In this document: in pieces, positions 20,012 through 31,329 of the stretch
Numbering within the stretch: the stretch's first letter is position 1
Layout of the letters: each line of letters begins with the position of its first letter
NCBI GenBank assembly: GCA_036250225.1
Contig: JAPZLL010000006.1
Location: 744,001 to 808,000, forward strand
Direction: 5' to 3'
Source of the DNA: Cercophora sp. LCS_1
Lineage: Eukaryota; Ascomycota; Sordariomycetes; Sordariales; Lasiosphaeriaceae
Length of the DNA: 64,000 bases
Made by a program: the position numbers and the translations under genes
Notes under the pieces: generated by a model
Seen by the model: the letters and a program-made list of their open reading frames with translations, nothing else
Database searches by the model: none
Told to the model about the DNA's origin: nothing

Positions 20012-21788
20012 TTAGTACTCGGCCTCACCCTCCTCGCCTTCCATCGAGTCGGCAGCAACCTCCTCGTAATCGCGCTCCAGAGCCGCGAGGTCCTCGCGAG
20101 CCTCAGAGAACTCGCCTTCCTCCATACCCTCACCAACGTACCAGTGGACGAAAGCGCGCTTAGAGTACATGAGGTCAAACTTGTTCGACAGAGCCGACCA
20201 AGCCTCAGCAATCGCAGTGGTGTTGGAGAGCATGCAGCTGCCAAACGGTTAGACACAACTCAATGCGCAGATAGAATCAGAAAACTTACACAGCACGGTT
20301 GACCTTGGCCAAGTCACCGTTGGGGACCTGGTGAGGAGGCTGGTAGCAGATACCAAGCTTGAAGCCGGTAGGGCACCAGTCAACGAACTGGATGGTCCGC
20401 TTCGTCTTGAGAGTGGCAACAGCGGCGTGGGCATCGTTGGGAACGACGTCACCGCGGTACAGAAGGCAGGTGGCCATGTACTTGCCGTGGCGGGGGTCGC
20501 ACTTGACCATCTGGTTGTTGGGCTCGAAGCAGGACATGGTCATCTCCTGGACGGAGTTGGCCTCGTGGGCAGCCTTGGCAGCCGAGATGACGGGAGCATA
20601 AGCAACCAGAGGGAAGTGGATACGGGGGTAGGGGACCAAGTTGGTCTGGAACTCGTTGAGATCAACGTTGAGGGAGCCGTCGAAACGGAGCGAGGCGGTG
20701 ATAGAGGAAACAACTATCGACAGAGTTAGCATATCCGCCCGAACCATGAATCAACGTCATACCCTGGGCAATCAGGCGGTTCAGGTTCTCGTAGTTGGGG
20801 CGCTCGAGACCGAGGTTGCGACGGCAGATGTCGTAGATAGCCTCGTTGTCGACCATAAAGGAGCAGTCGGCGTGCTCAAGGGTGGTGTGGGTGGTGAGAA
20901 TGGAGTTGTAGGGCTCAACGACCGAGGTGGCCGTCTGGGGAGCCGGGTACACGCAGAACTCGAGCTTGCTCTTCTTGCCATAATCCACAGAGAGGCGCTC
21001 CATCAACAGGGCACCGAATCCCGAACCAGTACCGCCGCCGAACGAGTGGAAGACCAGGAAACCCTGGAGACCACTGCAGTTGTCGGCCACACGACGGACC
21101 TTGTCGAGAACCTGGTCGATCAGCTCCTTGCCGACGGTGTAGTGACCACGCGCATAGTTGTTGGAAGCATCCTCCTTGCCAGTGATCATGTGCTCGGGAT
21201 GGAAAAGACCGCGGTAGGCTCCAGTGCGAACCTCGTCAACAACATTAGGCTCAAGGTCGCAGTAAATCGTCCGCGGGACGTATTTTCCATTGCCTATGTG
21301 CACTTTGTCAATCTTTGCGCCGCTGGAGATGAGGTGGAAGTCGCATACCGGTCTCGGAAAAGAATGTGCTGAAGCCATGGTCAGGGTCAGCGGCCTTGCG
21401 CTCCTCGGTGAGGTAACCATCGGGCTGAAACAAACATCATCAGCACAAAGCACATCTGGAACAGCAAGGTCATGGTGTCTTACCTGAATGCCGTGCTCCA
21501 GGCAGTAAAGCTACAGATCGTCAGCATCGCCACCGAGTCTTGAAATGCTCGCAGGACCGAGCAGATTCGTGTCTTGGCAGATAAACCTACCTCCCAGCAA
21601 GAGTTGGCAATCTGGCAACCAGCCTGGCCGACTGTGAAGACATGTTAGCATTAAGCATGTCGGGCGGGAGAGCGAGCCACAGGAGCGGGCCGAGCACCAC
21701 AGCACGAGGATGCGGTGAGCAAACGACGCGCGTGGTTTGGAGAAGCTTTTTTCAACGACGTACCGTTCAAGCTGATAATCTCACGCAT
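20012..21788 (-). CDS. Alpha-tubulin
   Basis: Seven coding exons: 21764-21788, 21591-21631, 21484-21510, 21349-21424, 20763-21293, 20290-20713 and 20012-20237, encoding 449 residues. The start MREIISLN and GQAGCQIANSCWELYCLEHG are split among three tiny exons of 25, 41 and 27 nt, each with good splice signals. The GTP-binding loop GGGTGSGFGALLMERL, the ITGKEDASNNYARGHYT block and the T7 loop region (GEKxxx-type LKTKRTIQFVDWCPTGFK) are all present. The C-terminus is acidic and ends EGEEGEAEY, with the penultimate Glu and final Tyr usual for alpha-tubulin. The protein pairs with beta-tubulin in microtubules. Many early introns are typical of fungal tubulin genes. Secure. Confidence 0.98.
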
Positions 21789-22813
21789 GATGGGCGACAA
21801 GAGAAATGTGTCTTGCAATACGATATGGATAAAGCAAGAAGGGTCAGAGGCTCCAAGTCGGCCGAGTTCGGGACAATGGTGACGTTTGGAAGTTGAAAAT
21901 TGAGGATTTGGCGGAAGCCTGAACGGCCGACTTTGGGTAGTGGGGAAATTTGATTGTTGACACGGACGATCCCAAAGAAGGAAAGCGTGACGGCTCGTGG
22001 TTTATCAGCCAGTGCTTTCCGAGTGCGCCCGTGTCTTCGGCTGGCTCGTGCACCCCCACCAACAGCTTTCTTCAACAGGGATCCCGGCAGTGAACTCAAC
22101 AACGCCTCACTCCCAATCATCCCATCACCAAAAAAGTTTGCCCTCTGCTACCACTACTCCCGTTTGTTTTTCTCCGACGTGCAGCGGTCAGACGGTTGAT
22201 TTGTCATCTGCATCAACAGCTGCGTCACAGGATTTGCAGCTGGCATTTTTGTCTCCACGCTTGACGTCTTGGCATATTGGAATCCCCTCAAGTGCTGGCG
22301 TCTTGGCATCGTCCGCTTCTCACACCACTCGGGAGCTGAGACCACAGGCATGGCGAACAACGCACTGGAGGCCCGCGACTGCATACATACATTACCCTTC
22401 GCAGTCCAATGGCGGGATTAGTTAGTAGGAGTTGTAAACTCGACTTCGGTTCTGGCAAAGGAATGACACAGCAGACACCGCGAGCATTGGTACCAACTAT
22501 TTCAGACTGGAATCTTTAAATGCAGGTTATGGCGGTTAAATCAAGCATTGAATCAGGAAAGCAACCGACCTAACATGTTATCTGGAAAATCACATTGATA
22601 ATTCTTCTCGTCCAGTTCTCGAGGAGGTACAAACCCGCCGATTGAAAGAAACAGAACCCTCAACGCCGTTCGTTACCCGCCGATATAGCCCATCATAATA
22701 ACTACATAACGCAAACCCAAAGTGGTATCACCTAGGAGGCTGAACCGAAATCCCTTCCCTTCATGACGATCTACCCCCTTTCTTCTTCAATTTGTTTCCT
22801 CCCTCCCCTTTGC
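21789..22813. other. Intergenic, alpha-tubulin promoter side
   Basis: About 1 kb between the tubulin start and the 3' end of the next minus-strand gene. No gene or repeat is recognised. Confidence 0.35.
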
Positions 22814-24259
22814 TCAAGACGCCTTTAACCCACCCCCAGCTCGTGCCGCTAAAAAAGGCGACGAACTGGGAAAGGCAGGTGCACTTCCGTCTGGAGTCAT
22901 AGCCTCGGCGCTTCCGCCGACAGACATCGTTCTCTGACGTCTTACACTGGCTCTCATATCCCTTCTCCCGCCCGATATCCGCAACGCCTTCTCCTCGTCC
23001 CTCGCCGCCTGGAGCTGTGTCTCACGAAGAACATACCCCTTTGCTAACGGCGGAGCGTCTTCTGGGGGATCAGAGGCGCTGATGAAACTCGGCCAGATCA
23101 CCAGTCCAGACAGGTCAGTCGTTGGGTCGACAGTTTCGGGTGCATTCTTTCCTCGAGGCTTGCCGGTATTTCCGCTGCCATTTTGCTGCTGCTGCTTGGG
23201 GTTACCCTTTGGCGCAGGCGATGAGAGGTACGGCTTCTCAAAGGAAAGCGGCAACCAGTCGTCACTCTCGTCCACGTGGAAGTGAAAGTGGGCTTCGACC
23301 TTGAGCTTAAGGCGCTGGATTTGATGCCAGCCAGCGTAGATTCGCTCACACAATTTTCGAAGCGCAGACTCGAGGCCCTCATCCAGTGGGAACAGTGGTG
23401 AGAAGAGCTTGAAGAGGCGCTCAGTCGCACTTTCGACGCGTCTCTTCTTTGACGTCTCGTACTGGTCCTCAGTTAGGGCGGCCAGAATGGCGGAGCGAAT
23501 ATAGGCTTCGCGTTCCGGGTCTCGATCGGCAAGGTCCGACAGGAAATGGGAAAACCCGCTCCTGTCGACGATAGGCGTTGGGCGGAAGAAGAACGCATCG
23601 AACTCGGCCGCTAGGATCGCCAGCACAGCAGCAACGCGCATCTGTCTGGCTGCAAGAGTATTGGAGAAGGGAATCGGCAGCATGTATCCTTTGATGTACT
23701 CGTGATCGCGGACACCACCCCACTTGTCCGTCTCCCCGAGGACCTCTTCAGGGAATTCAGTCCCAAAGTATGTCTCGGCGAAGGCCCTAGTTTCTTTGAA
23801 CAGGAGATCCAGCGTTTGTGCACTATTCAGACTCAGGTTAGATGGACCCATCACATCATGCCAAGGACGAGATACGTACAGCGTTGGCGGTGTTGGTTTC
23901 AGCTCGATGGTGAAACCCCTGAGCTTGTGAACCTCCTTTCTGAGACTAACTAGCTCATCTGTGGCCTCGCGGAGTTGTCGCGCGGCGTCGGAATGTTTCG
24001 TAGCCAGATCATTTTTCTGCTTGACAACGGCGTTCAGCTTCTCCGCCGTGTCCTTCGCCTGCTTCTTGTTTTCCTCGACCTCGTCCACCAGACGAAACAA
24101 CTTCTTGTCGTTGCTCCTGTTAGCCACCCTGAGCTCTTCTATCTCCTTGATAAGCTCGGTATTCTCTTCCTGCATCTTCCTGAAGTGAACAAGAGATTTG
24201 TTTTCGTCCAGCGCCTTTAAAAGCCTCCCAACCTCCTCCGTGCTAGTGACACGCGACAT
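22814..24259 (-). CDS. Coiled-coil protein of unknown function
   Basis: Two exons, 23880-24259 and 22814-23822, encode 462 residues. The 57-nt intron is inferred: GTACGT donor, CATCTAACC branch site and AATAG acceptor. Its length is a multiple of three and it has no in-frame stop, so the unspliced frame also stays open. Residues about 8-115 are a strong heptad coiled coil (NTELIKEIEELRVANRSNDK and on). The middle is a globular, aromatic-rich region with FGTEFPEEVLGETDKWGG, HEYIKGYMLPIPFSN and FFFRPTPIVDRSGF. The C-terminal third is Gly/Pro/Gln-rich and basic, with RRQRTMSVGG. I cannot place it in a family; layout suggests a cytoskeletal, nuclear or chromatin scaffold, but that is a guess. It is divergent from the BTB gene, 1.8 kb away. 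Confidence 0.78.
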   Translation of the reverse strand: MSRVTSTEEVGRLLKALDENKSLVHFRKMQEENTELIKEIEELRVANRSNDKKLFRLVDEVEENKKQAKDTAEKLNAVVKQKNDLATKHSDAARQLREATDELVSLRKEVHKLRGFTIELKPTPPTLYVSRPWHDVMGPSNLSLNSAQTLDLLFKETRAFAETYFGTEFPEEVLGETDKWGGVRDHEYIKGYMLPIPFSNTLAARQMRVAAVLAILAAEFDAFFFRPTPIVDRSGFSHFLSDLADRDPEREAYIRSAILAALTEDQYETSKKRRVESATERLFKLFSPLFPLDEGLESALRKLCERIYAGWHQIQRLKLKVEAHFHFHVDESDDWLPLSFEKPYLSSPAPKGNPKQQQQNGSGNTGKPRGKNAPETVDPTTDLSGLVIWPSFISASDPPEDAPPLAKGYVLRETQLQAARDEEKALRISGGRRDMRASVRRQRTMSVGGSAEAMTPDGSAPAFPSSSPFLAARAGGGLKAS

Positions 24260-25530
24260 GGTGTGGTTGAAGAAGCATCAAATGACGGGATCAGTGGATT
24301 TGAGATGTGTTCACAAAGAGTGAAAAGAGAGGTGTGGTTGTGGAATAGAATGTATTGAAGCTGAGCACAGCGATGGGGATACGTGACACATTTTACCTTT
24401 CTGGAGGGTGGTATGCCTCCTCCGCCGATTACTGTCAATGCCGCCCTCAATTTCCCACTATGGCCTTGTGGTGCTGCGGCCAAGTAGATAGCCGTTGACC
24501 CAGCCACTAAAACGCCATCGAGGTCGACCTCAGGGCGGGCCGACCACCCAGCTGGAAGGCCTCGGTGCAGAGGAGACGGAAGGCTGTCCAGTTACGTCGT
24601 CCCAAGCAAGGCGGCATGTCTTAACTTTATAATACTGACGGTTTCTCACATGAGTGATTCACCGAACAAACGGCGACGCGCCAGTCAGATGGAGAAGGCA
24701 TCCACCAATGTTTGCTGCATGCTGCACGTTTGCCATGCAGAAGCGCGTCCAGTGGGGGGATGACGGGAAGGCCTCACCTTTGGCTCGGCTGCAACCGGCC
24801 ACTTTGGGGCAGCGGGCTGTTCGGTATTTTGGCGAACGGTCTGCCCTGGGATAATTGCGAGATCATAGTGCGCTACCATATAGGAGTCGCATGCGTAATT
24901 CGACGCGAGCTCGGATTGTCCGCATTGAGACAATGGTAACACCTTACAGGAACCAGAGTTTGATAGGGCATCGGAGAGGCTCTTACGTCGTTGTCAACCT
25001 TGTTTCGAGGGTTGAGAACTCGATGAGCTTGATCTTGAATTTTGAAACATTGCAGCCCCGCATGGACAAATAGTCGGGACGACGAGTACGAGGACAAGAC
25101 TCGACAGGAGAAAGGTAAGCCTCGAGATCTGTGAAACAACTTTCATGGCTTCTCTCGGCCGCTTACCGATCATTCGGGCTTTCACTGCTGGTGTTTTGAA
25201 GGAAGACGATGCATTGGCTGTCCGACAGACTGAAAGTGAAAGAGTGTTCGCGGTTACAAACTGCTCGGGCAGACAATCTCTAGGTCGCAAGCTTCGAAGG
25301 GGAGGCTCATATCACTCGCGGGCCTCCGGTTCGGAATCGGGCCCCACCCCTTGCTTGCCCCGGGATTCTCTCGGCGCCGGGTGGCTTGCCGGAAACCCAT
25401 CGGGGAAAAGCCCAACTTCTCCACAAACGAATGGGGAGCAAGGTGTAAGGTGAGGACTCCGATCATCCGGCTGTGTAAAAGTAGAAATGCAGGTCAGATC
25501 TGACGGCTGGTGTTTTGCTGTGCCGTCGCT

Positions 25531-25560
25531 GGAATGGCGAGCGGAATGGCGAGCGGAATG
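25531..25560 (+). repeat. 12-bp tandem repeat, 2.5 copies
   Basis: The unit GGAATGGCGAGC occurs twice in full and once in half. Confidence 0.85.
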
Positions 25561-25959
25561 CAGGGCAGAAAGCAGTTGAAAATGCGGCCCAAGCTCCCTG
25601 GCCAAGCTTGCGGGAGAGCAGACGATGGGGCGCGCTAGCGCTGTTTTGGATTGAGGTTTCCTACGGATGCACGGGAGCACGCGGGAAGCAGCGCACCAGC
25701 CCCTCGGCCCTACCGTAGAGGAACGGATCCCAGGAACCCAGGAAAGAGAGAGCATCCAACACGCAGGTGGCTCTCTTCCCCAGACGCTGCCCCCTGTGCT
25801 GACGAGTCTTATCCAACAGCCTCTGAGGCTTCGATATTTTTACCTGTCGGCAAGCTGCCTCACTGGGCCTATAACTGAGCCCTCAACGGCGAGCAAGGGC
25901 GCATTGGATGTTTCCTTGACGGCGCATGACACACCATCATTTTCTAGTTTCCACTCAGC

Positions 25960-26010
25960 ATGAGCGACGCTCGCGACTCGGTGTCGCGCGACGGCAGCAT
26001 CTCGAACTAA
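25960..26010 (+). other. In-frame upstream ORF of the BTB gene
   Basis: ATG at 25960 opens 16 codons (MSDARDSVSRDGSISN) closed by TAA at 26008-26010. It is in the same frame as the main ATG at 26041, ten codons later. Fourteen of the 15 codons after the ATG end in C or G, as expected for real coding sequence here. The stop is followed by CTA. No GT-AG intron that would keep frame could be found. Confidence 0.55.
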
Positions 26011-26040
26011 CTACCGACAGAAACCACCGGATCCGCTAAT

Positions 26041-27702
26041 ATGAAACGGGCGCTTGTAAACATGGGCGTCGACCAGAAAAGTAGCTTACCCAACTCGATG
26101 TCCAATTCCAACTCACACCACAAACCAATGTCCAAAACAATGCAAAGCAACATCCAACCTCCAGCCCAGTCGTCCACCCAACTCATCAGCAAGATACCCA
26201 AGATCCTCCCCCATGAGCGGGTTTTCCCCATCCAGATTGGTTCTGAGTTGTTCAAGCTCTCGGGTGCATCAATCTCGTCGGATGCGCCCTCATACTTTTC
26301 TCAGTATTTCCAATGCCAGATTAAACAAGCCGAGGAGAATGGGGAGGATATATCTACAGCCATCCGAACGCTTTACATCGACCGAGATCCTGCAACCTTC
26401 AGGGACATTTCACTGCACCTCCAGGGCTATCATGTGCAACCACGAGATGCCACCCACTTTGTGCGGCTTTTCGCCGATGCTCAGTTCTACAGCTGTGGGT
26501 CGTCTTATCAAGCACACAAGAGCCCCGCTAACAACTTGACAGTACCCAAACTGATATCCCAACTCTATGAGGAATCGATCTTCACCTCCATTGGCCATCG
26601 GGAGTTCCAGATTCCGAGAGAACTCTTTACCGACCCGGGCAACTCGCCCAACTTTTTCTCGCTTGGCTTCGCCATCTTCTTTTCCACCCCTGACGACCTC
26701 TTCCCTGGTCTCGATCGCGAAGGACTCCTCCGGCCGCCATCGATTATCCCTCCGTCCGTCCCCCACCGCAGCGCCGATACCTTTGCTGAGCTCCTTCACC
26801 TCCTGCGTGGCTATCCCGTCAACATTCGTGACGAAGCCCATCGCGCCGAGCTCCTCCGCGACTGCCGTTACTTCAACTTCAAGGGCCTCGAGCAGCGCCT
26901 TATCCCGCATGCTATTTCCTTTAACCAAGCCCGCCGACGAGACGAAATCGTACTCCGTCTGCGGGACATTCTCAAATCCGGTATCACCGTGGGCCCAGAG
27001 CCCACCTTCGCTGACCCCCAGGCCGGTTGGGTCAACTATGCTCGCCCTTTTGTCGACGACCGGCCCTATGAGCTGGTCCTCGAGATTGGAGACGAGTCGA
27101 CCCGACTACAATTCGGCCCTAATGGCGCTACGCGTGCCGAGTTCTTCCGCGAAGCCCGCATGCGCATTGCCAAGCTCTTTGAGGTTGTCGCCACAAAGCT
27201 CAACCTTCCACCCACCACGCAGCCTCTCGGCCTGCTCATGGCAAAGGGTGGCGCCAGCAGCCAGCCCCCAACCCCAGGGAACACGCCGCTGAGTGAGGAT
27301 CTGGTGCGCGTGATTCTCGACCCCGAGGCTAGCATCACACTTGACGGTCGACCGTGGAATCCCGATGAGGACTACCTCGTTGGCGGTAATGCGACCGGGA
27401 ACATGTCGGCCCCATCATCGGCTGGGGGGATGGGTGGGGGTCAGGACTCGCCTCTTTCAAGCGGTGCTACGCCGCTGCCTTTTGGGAGGAAGCGGAGGCG
27501 GGTTGACTCCCATGGCTTGGGAGTGGGGGCTGGAGGAACTGGGGCGGACGAATGGATCATACGTAACGGGCAGTGGCGGCTGAGGATACAAGGGGCAAAG
27601 AACGGCAAGGCGGCGGTTGAGTGCGTGCTTGTGGCGGTCAAGTTGGATGCCATGAGTTCAGAGCAGCCAAGGAATGCAGAGAGGGCATTTCTCGGTGGCT
27701 AA
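26041..27702 (+). CDS. BTB/POZ-like (KCTD-type) protein with two related domains
   Basis: Two exons, 26041-26494 and 26543-27702, encode 537 residues. The 48-nt intron (GTGGGT donor, CCGCTAACAAC branch site, GACAG acceptor) is inferred because its removal gives QFYSLPKLISQLYEE; unspliced, the frame also stays open. The first BTB-like unit (FPIQIGSELFKLSGASISSD, YIDRDPATFRDISLHLQGYH) is followed by a second (REFQIPRELFTDPGNSPNFF, FAELLHLLRGYPVNI, CRYFNFKGLEQRLIPH). Each resembles the tetramerisation domain of potassium-channel and KCTD proteins. The C-terminal part has a Gly/Ser linker and a basic cluster GRKRRRVDSHG that could be a nuclear localisation signal. Role is unknown; relatives in other organisms act as cullin-3 adaptors or oligomeric scaffolds. 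An upstream in-frame ORF makes the true N-terminus uncertain. Confidence 0.85.
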   Translation: MKRALVNMGVDQKSSLPNSMSNSNSHHKPMSKTMQSNIQPPAQSSTQLISKIPKILPHERVFPIQIGSELFKLSGASISSDAPSYFSQYFQCQIKQAEENGEDISTAIRTLYIDRDPATFRDISLHLQGYHVQPRDATHFVRLFADAQFYSCGSSYQAHKSPANNLTVPKLISQLYEESIFTSIGHREFQIPRELFTDPGNSPNFFSLGFAIFFSTPDDLFPGLDREGLLRPPSIIPPSVPHRSADTFAELLHLLRGYPVNIRDEAHRAELLRDCRYFNFKGLEQRLIPHAISFNQARRRDEIVLRLRDILKSGITVGPEPTFADPQAGWVNYARPFVDDRPYELVLEIGDESTRLQFGPNGATRAEFFREARMRIAKLFEVVATKLNLPPTTQPLGLLMAKGGASSQPPTPGNTPLSEDLVRVILDPEASITLDGRPWNPDEDYLVGGNATGNMSAPSSAGGMGGGQDSPLSSGATPLPFGRKRRRVDSHGLGVGAGGTGADEWIIRNGQWRLRIQGAKNGKAAVECVLVAVKLDAMSSEQPRNAERAFLGG

Positions 27703-28474
27703 ACCGATTGCAGAGAAGAGCTCGGTTGGTAACATGGGCATGGATGATAGAAATCAGCAGTCTTCGTTTTGGATTGTCTATATTACCTCTGTTTTCTTGT
27801 AGGATACTCATGAAGATACGATTATTTGTTGGTATATACGGGTAGCAATGCAATGCAATAGGCATGTGTAGGTAGCTTGACATATCTTTAAACTTTGTTT
27901 CGAACTCCTGCCTCCGCCGTATTCGCAAACTCTAACATCACCGAACAGGGGTGAGCTCACCTGCTTTTCGATGCAAGACATATCCAGAGGACAGAACGCA
28001 CATGACAAAACAAATACATACCAACTCAACGTCTCAAGGTGCTCAAGAATACCTCATCCGTCTTCTCATTCTCATTCTCATACAACAAATTGGCACATTG
28101 AGCTAAATGAAAAAAAGCCTCTACCAAACCAATTAACCCGCCACCCCAGGGGCATAAGCATGAAAATCAGGTAAGGGCCTCAAAAAAAAAAAAAAAAAAG
28201 AAACCGTTTAAGCGCCCCTCCCCGCATATCCTGACCGCTTCTTATGCAAGAGAAAAGAAAAACAGGACACAAAGAGACTCAGGAAACAGAGACCCAAACC
28301 CAGAGTTCATATACAAACAAACCCTTGTGGCCACCCAAATACGTCAAAGCCATTATCAGTTCAGTCGAGAGAGTCATTTTCGCCCGTGCGCCCACAAAAA
28401 CAAAACTCCGGACCAATGCAAACCGATCAACGCAATAACAAAAAAAAGGACTTTCATCAGATCATCTCGAGAGC
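27703..28474. other. Convergent 3' region with poly-A tract
   Basis: The 772 bp lie between two genes that end toward each other. An A18 tract lies at 28182-28199. No gene is seen. Confidence 0.4.
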
Positions 28475-30545
28475 TCAAGAGCGAACCCTTCGTCCTGGCG
28501 TCACACCCAATGGGCCCCCGACTCTACCAGTGGGCGCACTGACGTTGCGGTTGTTCTCCTTGTCTGCCAGCGGCCTCTTAGGCGTGACGACGGGCGGGAC
28601 AATCTTTCCCACGCTTCTCGCACGGCCTCGCCTCTCTCTAATGGCCGCGAGGGCCTGTTCCCGCGTCATGGTCGGTGTCAAGGCGGCGTTGTTGACGTCA
28701 AAGGACGGCGGTTCGCCCGCGCGGGAGGGCGTGCGCTGGAGCTTCATGATACGCTGGGCGAGGGAGGGGTCGTTGTTTTCCTCGCGAAGGGGTACTCTGG
28801 TCGTCGTGGTAGCCATGGTGTAGCACGTGGCTGAGGTGTGGGGGCGGATGACGGGTTCTTCCACTTGGGCCGGGGCCGGTGGAGCGAGAGCAATGGGCTC
28901 GGTGAATGCGGTTTGGGTGGGTGTGTCAAGGCCAGATTGCTCGACAACGACTTCGGACGTGTCGCCTTCTGACGTGGACTCGCGCACCGGCTCAGGGCTC
29001 AGGGCCATTGGGCCAGGCGTGGTTGGGACGTGGAAGCCCTGGAGGGCCGGCTCTGGGTCGTGGGGAGCGTCGAGAAGGGACAGCAGAGAGGTCCGCTGCT
29101 GCGCCGAGATGGCAAAGTCGGGTGGCTCAACCGAGGGGGTGCGGGCGAAGAGGCGCGGCATCCTATCGGCGGGTGTTGGGGGCTCACTCGCTTTCGAGGG
29201 TGTCATCTTCGGGGAAGGTTCGGAGGTCGGCGAGATCGTTCGCTGTTCGACGCCTCGGTTTAGCGATTCGGCCTCCGCCTGGGATGATACGGTCCGGAAG
29301 ATACCTTCGGCGGGCACAAACACGGTGCTTCGTCGCAGCCCCTGCTCTTCTCTGAGCATCTCGGTCTTGGACCGTTTCGGAGACGTCTCGCGGGTCGATG
29401 GCGACGCGGGGATGGCCTTCTCGCTAAGAATTACCAGGTCTCCAGCGTCGGCAATCTTGAAAATGCTCCCTCGCTTGCGATGAAGGCTGCTGATGCTCGT
29501 CCGTCCCGAGCGGGCAGCCTTTGCGCCAGGGCAAAACCTCAGCTGGCATTCCGCCTCGAGAAAGTCGACCAGCTCCAAGGCGCGATCCGCGCGCTGCTTC
29601 TCCCATTGCCAGAGGCGTGTAAGTTCGTCAAGCTCAGCCTCGCTGGATGCCGATGTCTTGACGTCGACGAGAGTAACCGACGAAACGCGTGCGCGACTGT
29701 TGTGCGACGGGGACGCGTCCGTCTCGTCTTCGCTGGACTCGGGTAGTGGCAACTTTCCTTCGGCTGCGATGCGGGCGACGTCGTCCTCATTCTTGGCGAG
29801 GGTTTTGAACGCGTCCCGCTCCTGCTCCAGCATCTTGACCCGCTCCAGCGCCTGGTCGAGCTGCTCCTGGAGTCCAACCAAGCTGTACCGCGCAGTGAAG
29901 GCTTCCTGCTCGCGCGCTTTGCTCCTTTCCTTTTCACGCTCAAGTTCTTCTTCCGCCAGCTTTTGCGCTGCTCGGCATGACTTGAGCTCCTCTTGGTGCT
30001 TCACTAGCGCGCTCTGGGCCTTGAACGTTTCCTTCCGGGCACGGCGGATTTCCTTCTCCCACAATGCCTGCGTGTGGGTGTGTGTCTCCTTTGCACGTCC
30101 GTAGTTTTCCTGTATAAAAAAAAGTCTGTCAGCTTATGATTTTTCTGCTACGGCTTCTGACGTTGGGGTAGCATACCATGACGGTCTCCAGTCTCTCACC
30201 GACTCTCCGTTCGCGCTCCTTGCCCTCGTCAACCTGCTTCCGGAGTTGTCTGGCCTCCTCGCGATATCGTCGCATCTCGCTCTCAGCCTCCTCACGGCCC
30301 AGCATGGCGCGTTTAAGAGCAGCATCGGCTGTTTTGCGCTCCAATTGTTTGGACTGCATCGCCAAAGAATTAAACTGGTTAATCTTATCGTGGACCGAGC
30401 TATCGCGCGCATCTTCCTGTTGGACTCGACGGAGAGAGGTAAACAGCGAGCTAGAGTCGCGCTGTTGGTTGTGGGATAGTTCTTGAAGCGGTGTTGCGGT
30501 TCCGCTGCCGCCGGGCGAGCCGGGGCGGCTCGACGGGTACTCCAT
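28475..30545 (-). CDS. Coiled-coil protein, possible spindle-pole-body Cut12/SNAD family
   Basis: Exons 30177-30545 and 28475-30109 encode 667 residues. The 67-nt intron has a GTATGC donor and a TTATACAG acceptor. The N-terminus (MEYPSSRPGSPGGSGTATPL) is a disordered start with likely CDK-type SP sites. Two coiled coils cover about residues 35-230, split by the intron (RQLRKQVDEGKERERRVGER, then LWEKEIRRARKETFKAQSAL). The C-terminal half is disordered and rich in S/TP sites, with SPTSEPSPKMTPSK and a final basic region holding KRPLADKENN, which has a KEN box. The pattern of coiled coil, SP/TP sites and KEN box suits a cell-cycle regulated spindle-pole protein; I recall similar fungal proteins annotated as Cut12, but no decisive motif is seen. 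The frame is open upstream to 30737. Confidence 0.7.
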
Positions 30546-31329
30546 GGTCACCGCCGTTTCCTCCACCAGATTCAATTGAGTTGGGAGACAATAACCTTGT
30601 TTGCGGGAGGGGCGTAATGTTATTGAGGCGTGTTCGGTCGATGTCGCCGTGGTGGTGTCATCCAATGCGGCCGTCTGAGCGGGTTCACGGGCGGCTTGGT
30701 TGTCCTTCGTTGGTTTGTTGATAGGATCGGCAACCAATTAGGCTTTCGCTGACGATGACGAGATGGAAAAAAAAAGGGAGGTTACGCTAGTGGTACACGT
30801 TGAGCGATGCTAGCTGTGATGAGCGACCAGGAGGAGTTGCGAAGCGTGCAAGTCAACGGTAGGTAGGCAAAGGATTGTGCGCGACGGCGTTGATGGGGTA
30901 TTCGTTCGTAGCGTAAATTGGTTCGCGATTTTCCCCGTCAATTTGGATCCAGTGCAGCTGTGTGTTGACAACCCGCTTTGAAGTGGGGCCGTTGCCGGGG
31001 GAGCCACTTCCACTCCACCAGCCTTGTCGCTTGGGTCGAGCACGGCGCAGCACAGGCCAATCAATGACGAGGGTGGCTTGGCCGCATGGAACCGAGTTAG
31101 CAGTTGGGGACGCGGAAGCAACTCGCTCCATCCCACCTTCAGCCTCGCATAAGAATAGCCGTTGAAATCTGGCAATATCGCTGCTGCGACGCTGAGTCTG
31201 TGTCGCAACTGTCTTTTCCTCTTCTTGTTTCCGCAATTGTGTTCTTTTCCTTGCGTGTTTGCGTGTGTCGTGTGTTCTCCTGCGTTCCCGAGCCCCAGAA
31301 GCGTCGTCAGCAACCCCCAATCCACCGCA
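30546..31329. promoter_or_regulatory. Divergent promoter region, coiled-coil protein and b5-like protein
   Basis: The 784 bp between two divergent starts should hold both promoters. No specific element was recognised. Confidence 0.35.

Larger units (their letters stand above)
24260..26040. other. Intergenic, mostly unassigned
   Basis: The 1.8 kb separate two divergent genes. It holds a 12-bp tandem repeat (25531-25560) and a short upstream reading frame (25960-26010), both listed separately. No complete gene is seen. Confidence 0.4.

Noticed and set aside
25960..26040. Spliced first exon joining the upstream ORF to the BTB gene
   Set aside because: The only GT donors in the upstream ORF give the wrong phase when joined to the acceptor at 26017-26019.
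30546..30737. 64-codon upstream extension of the Cut12-like protein
   Set aside because: MEYPSSRPGSPG looks like the natural start and the extension is of low quality, but it cannot be excluded.
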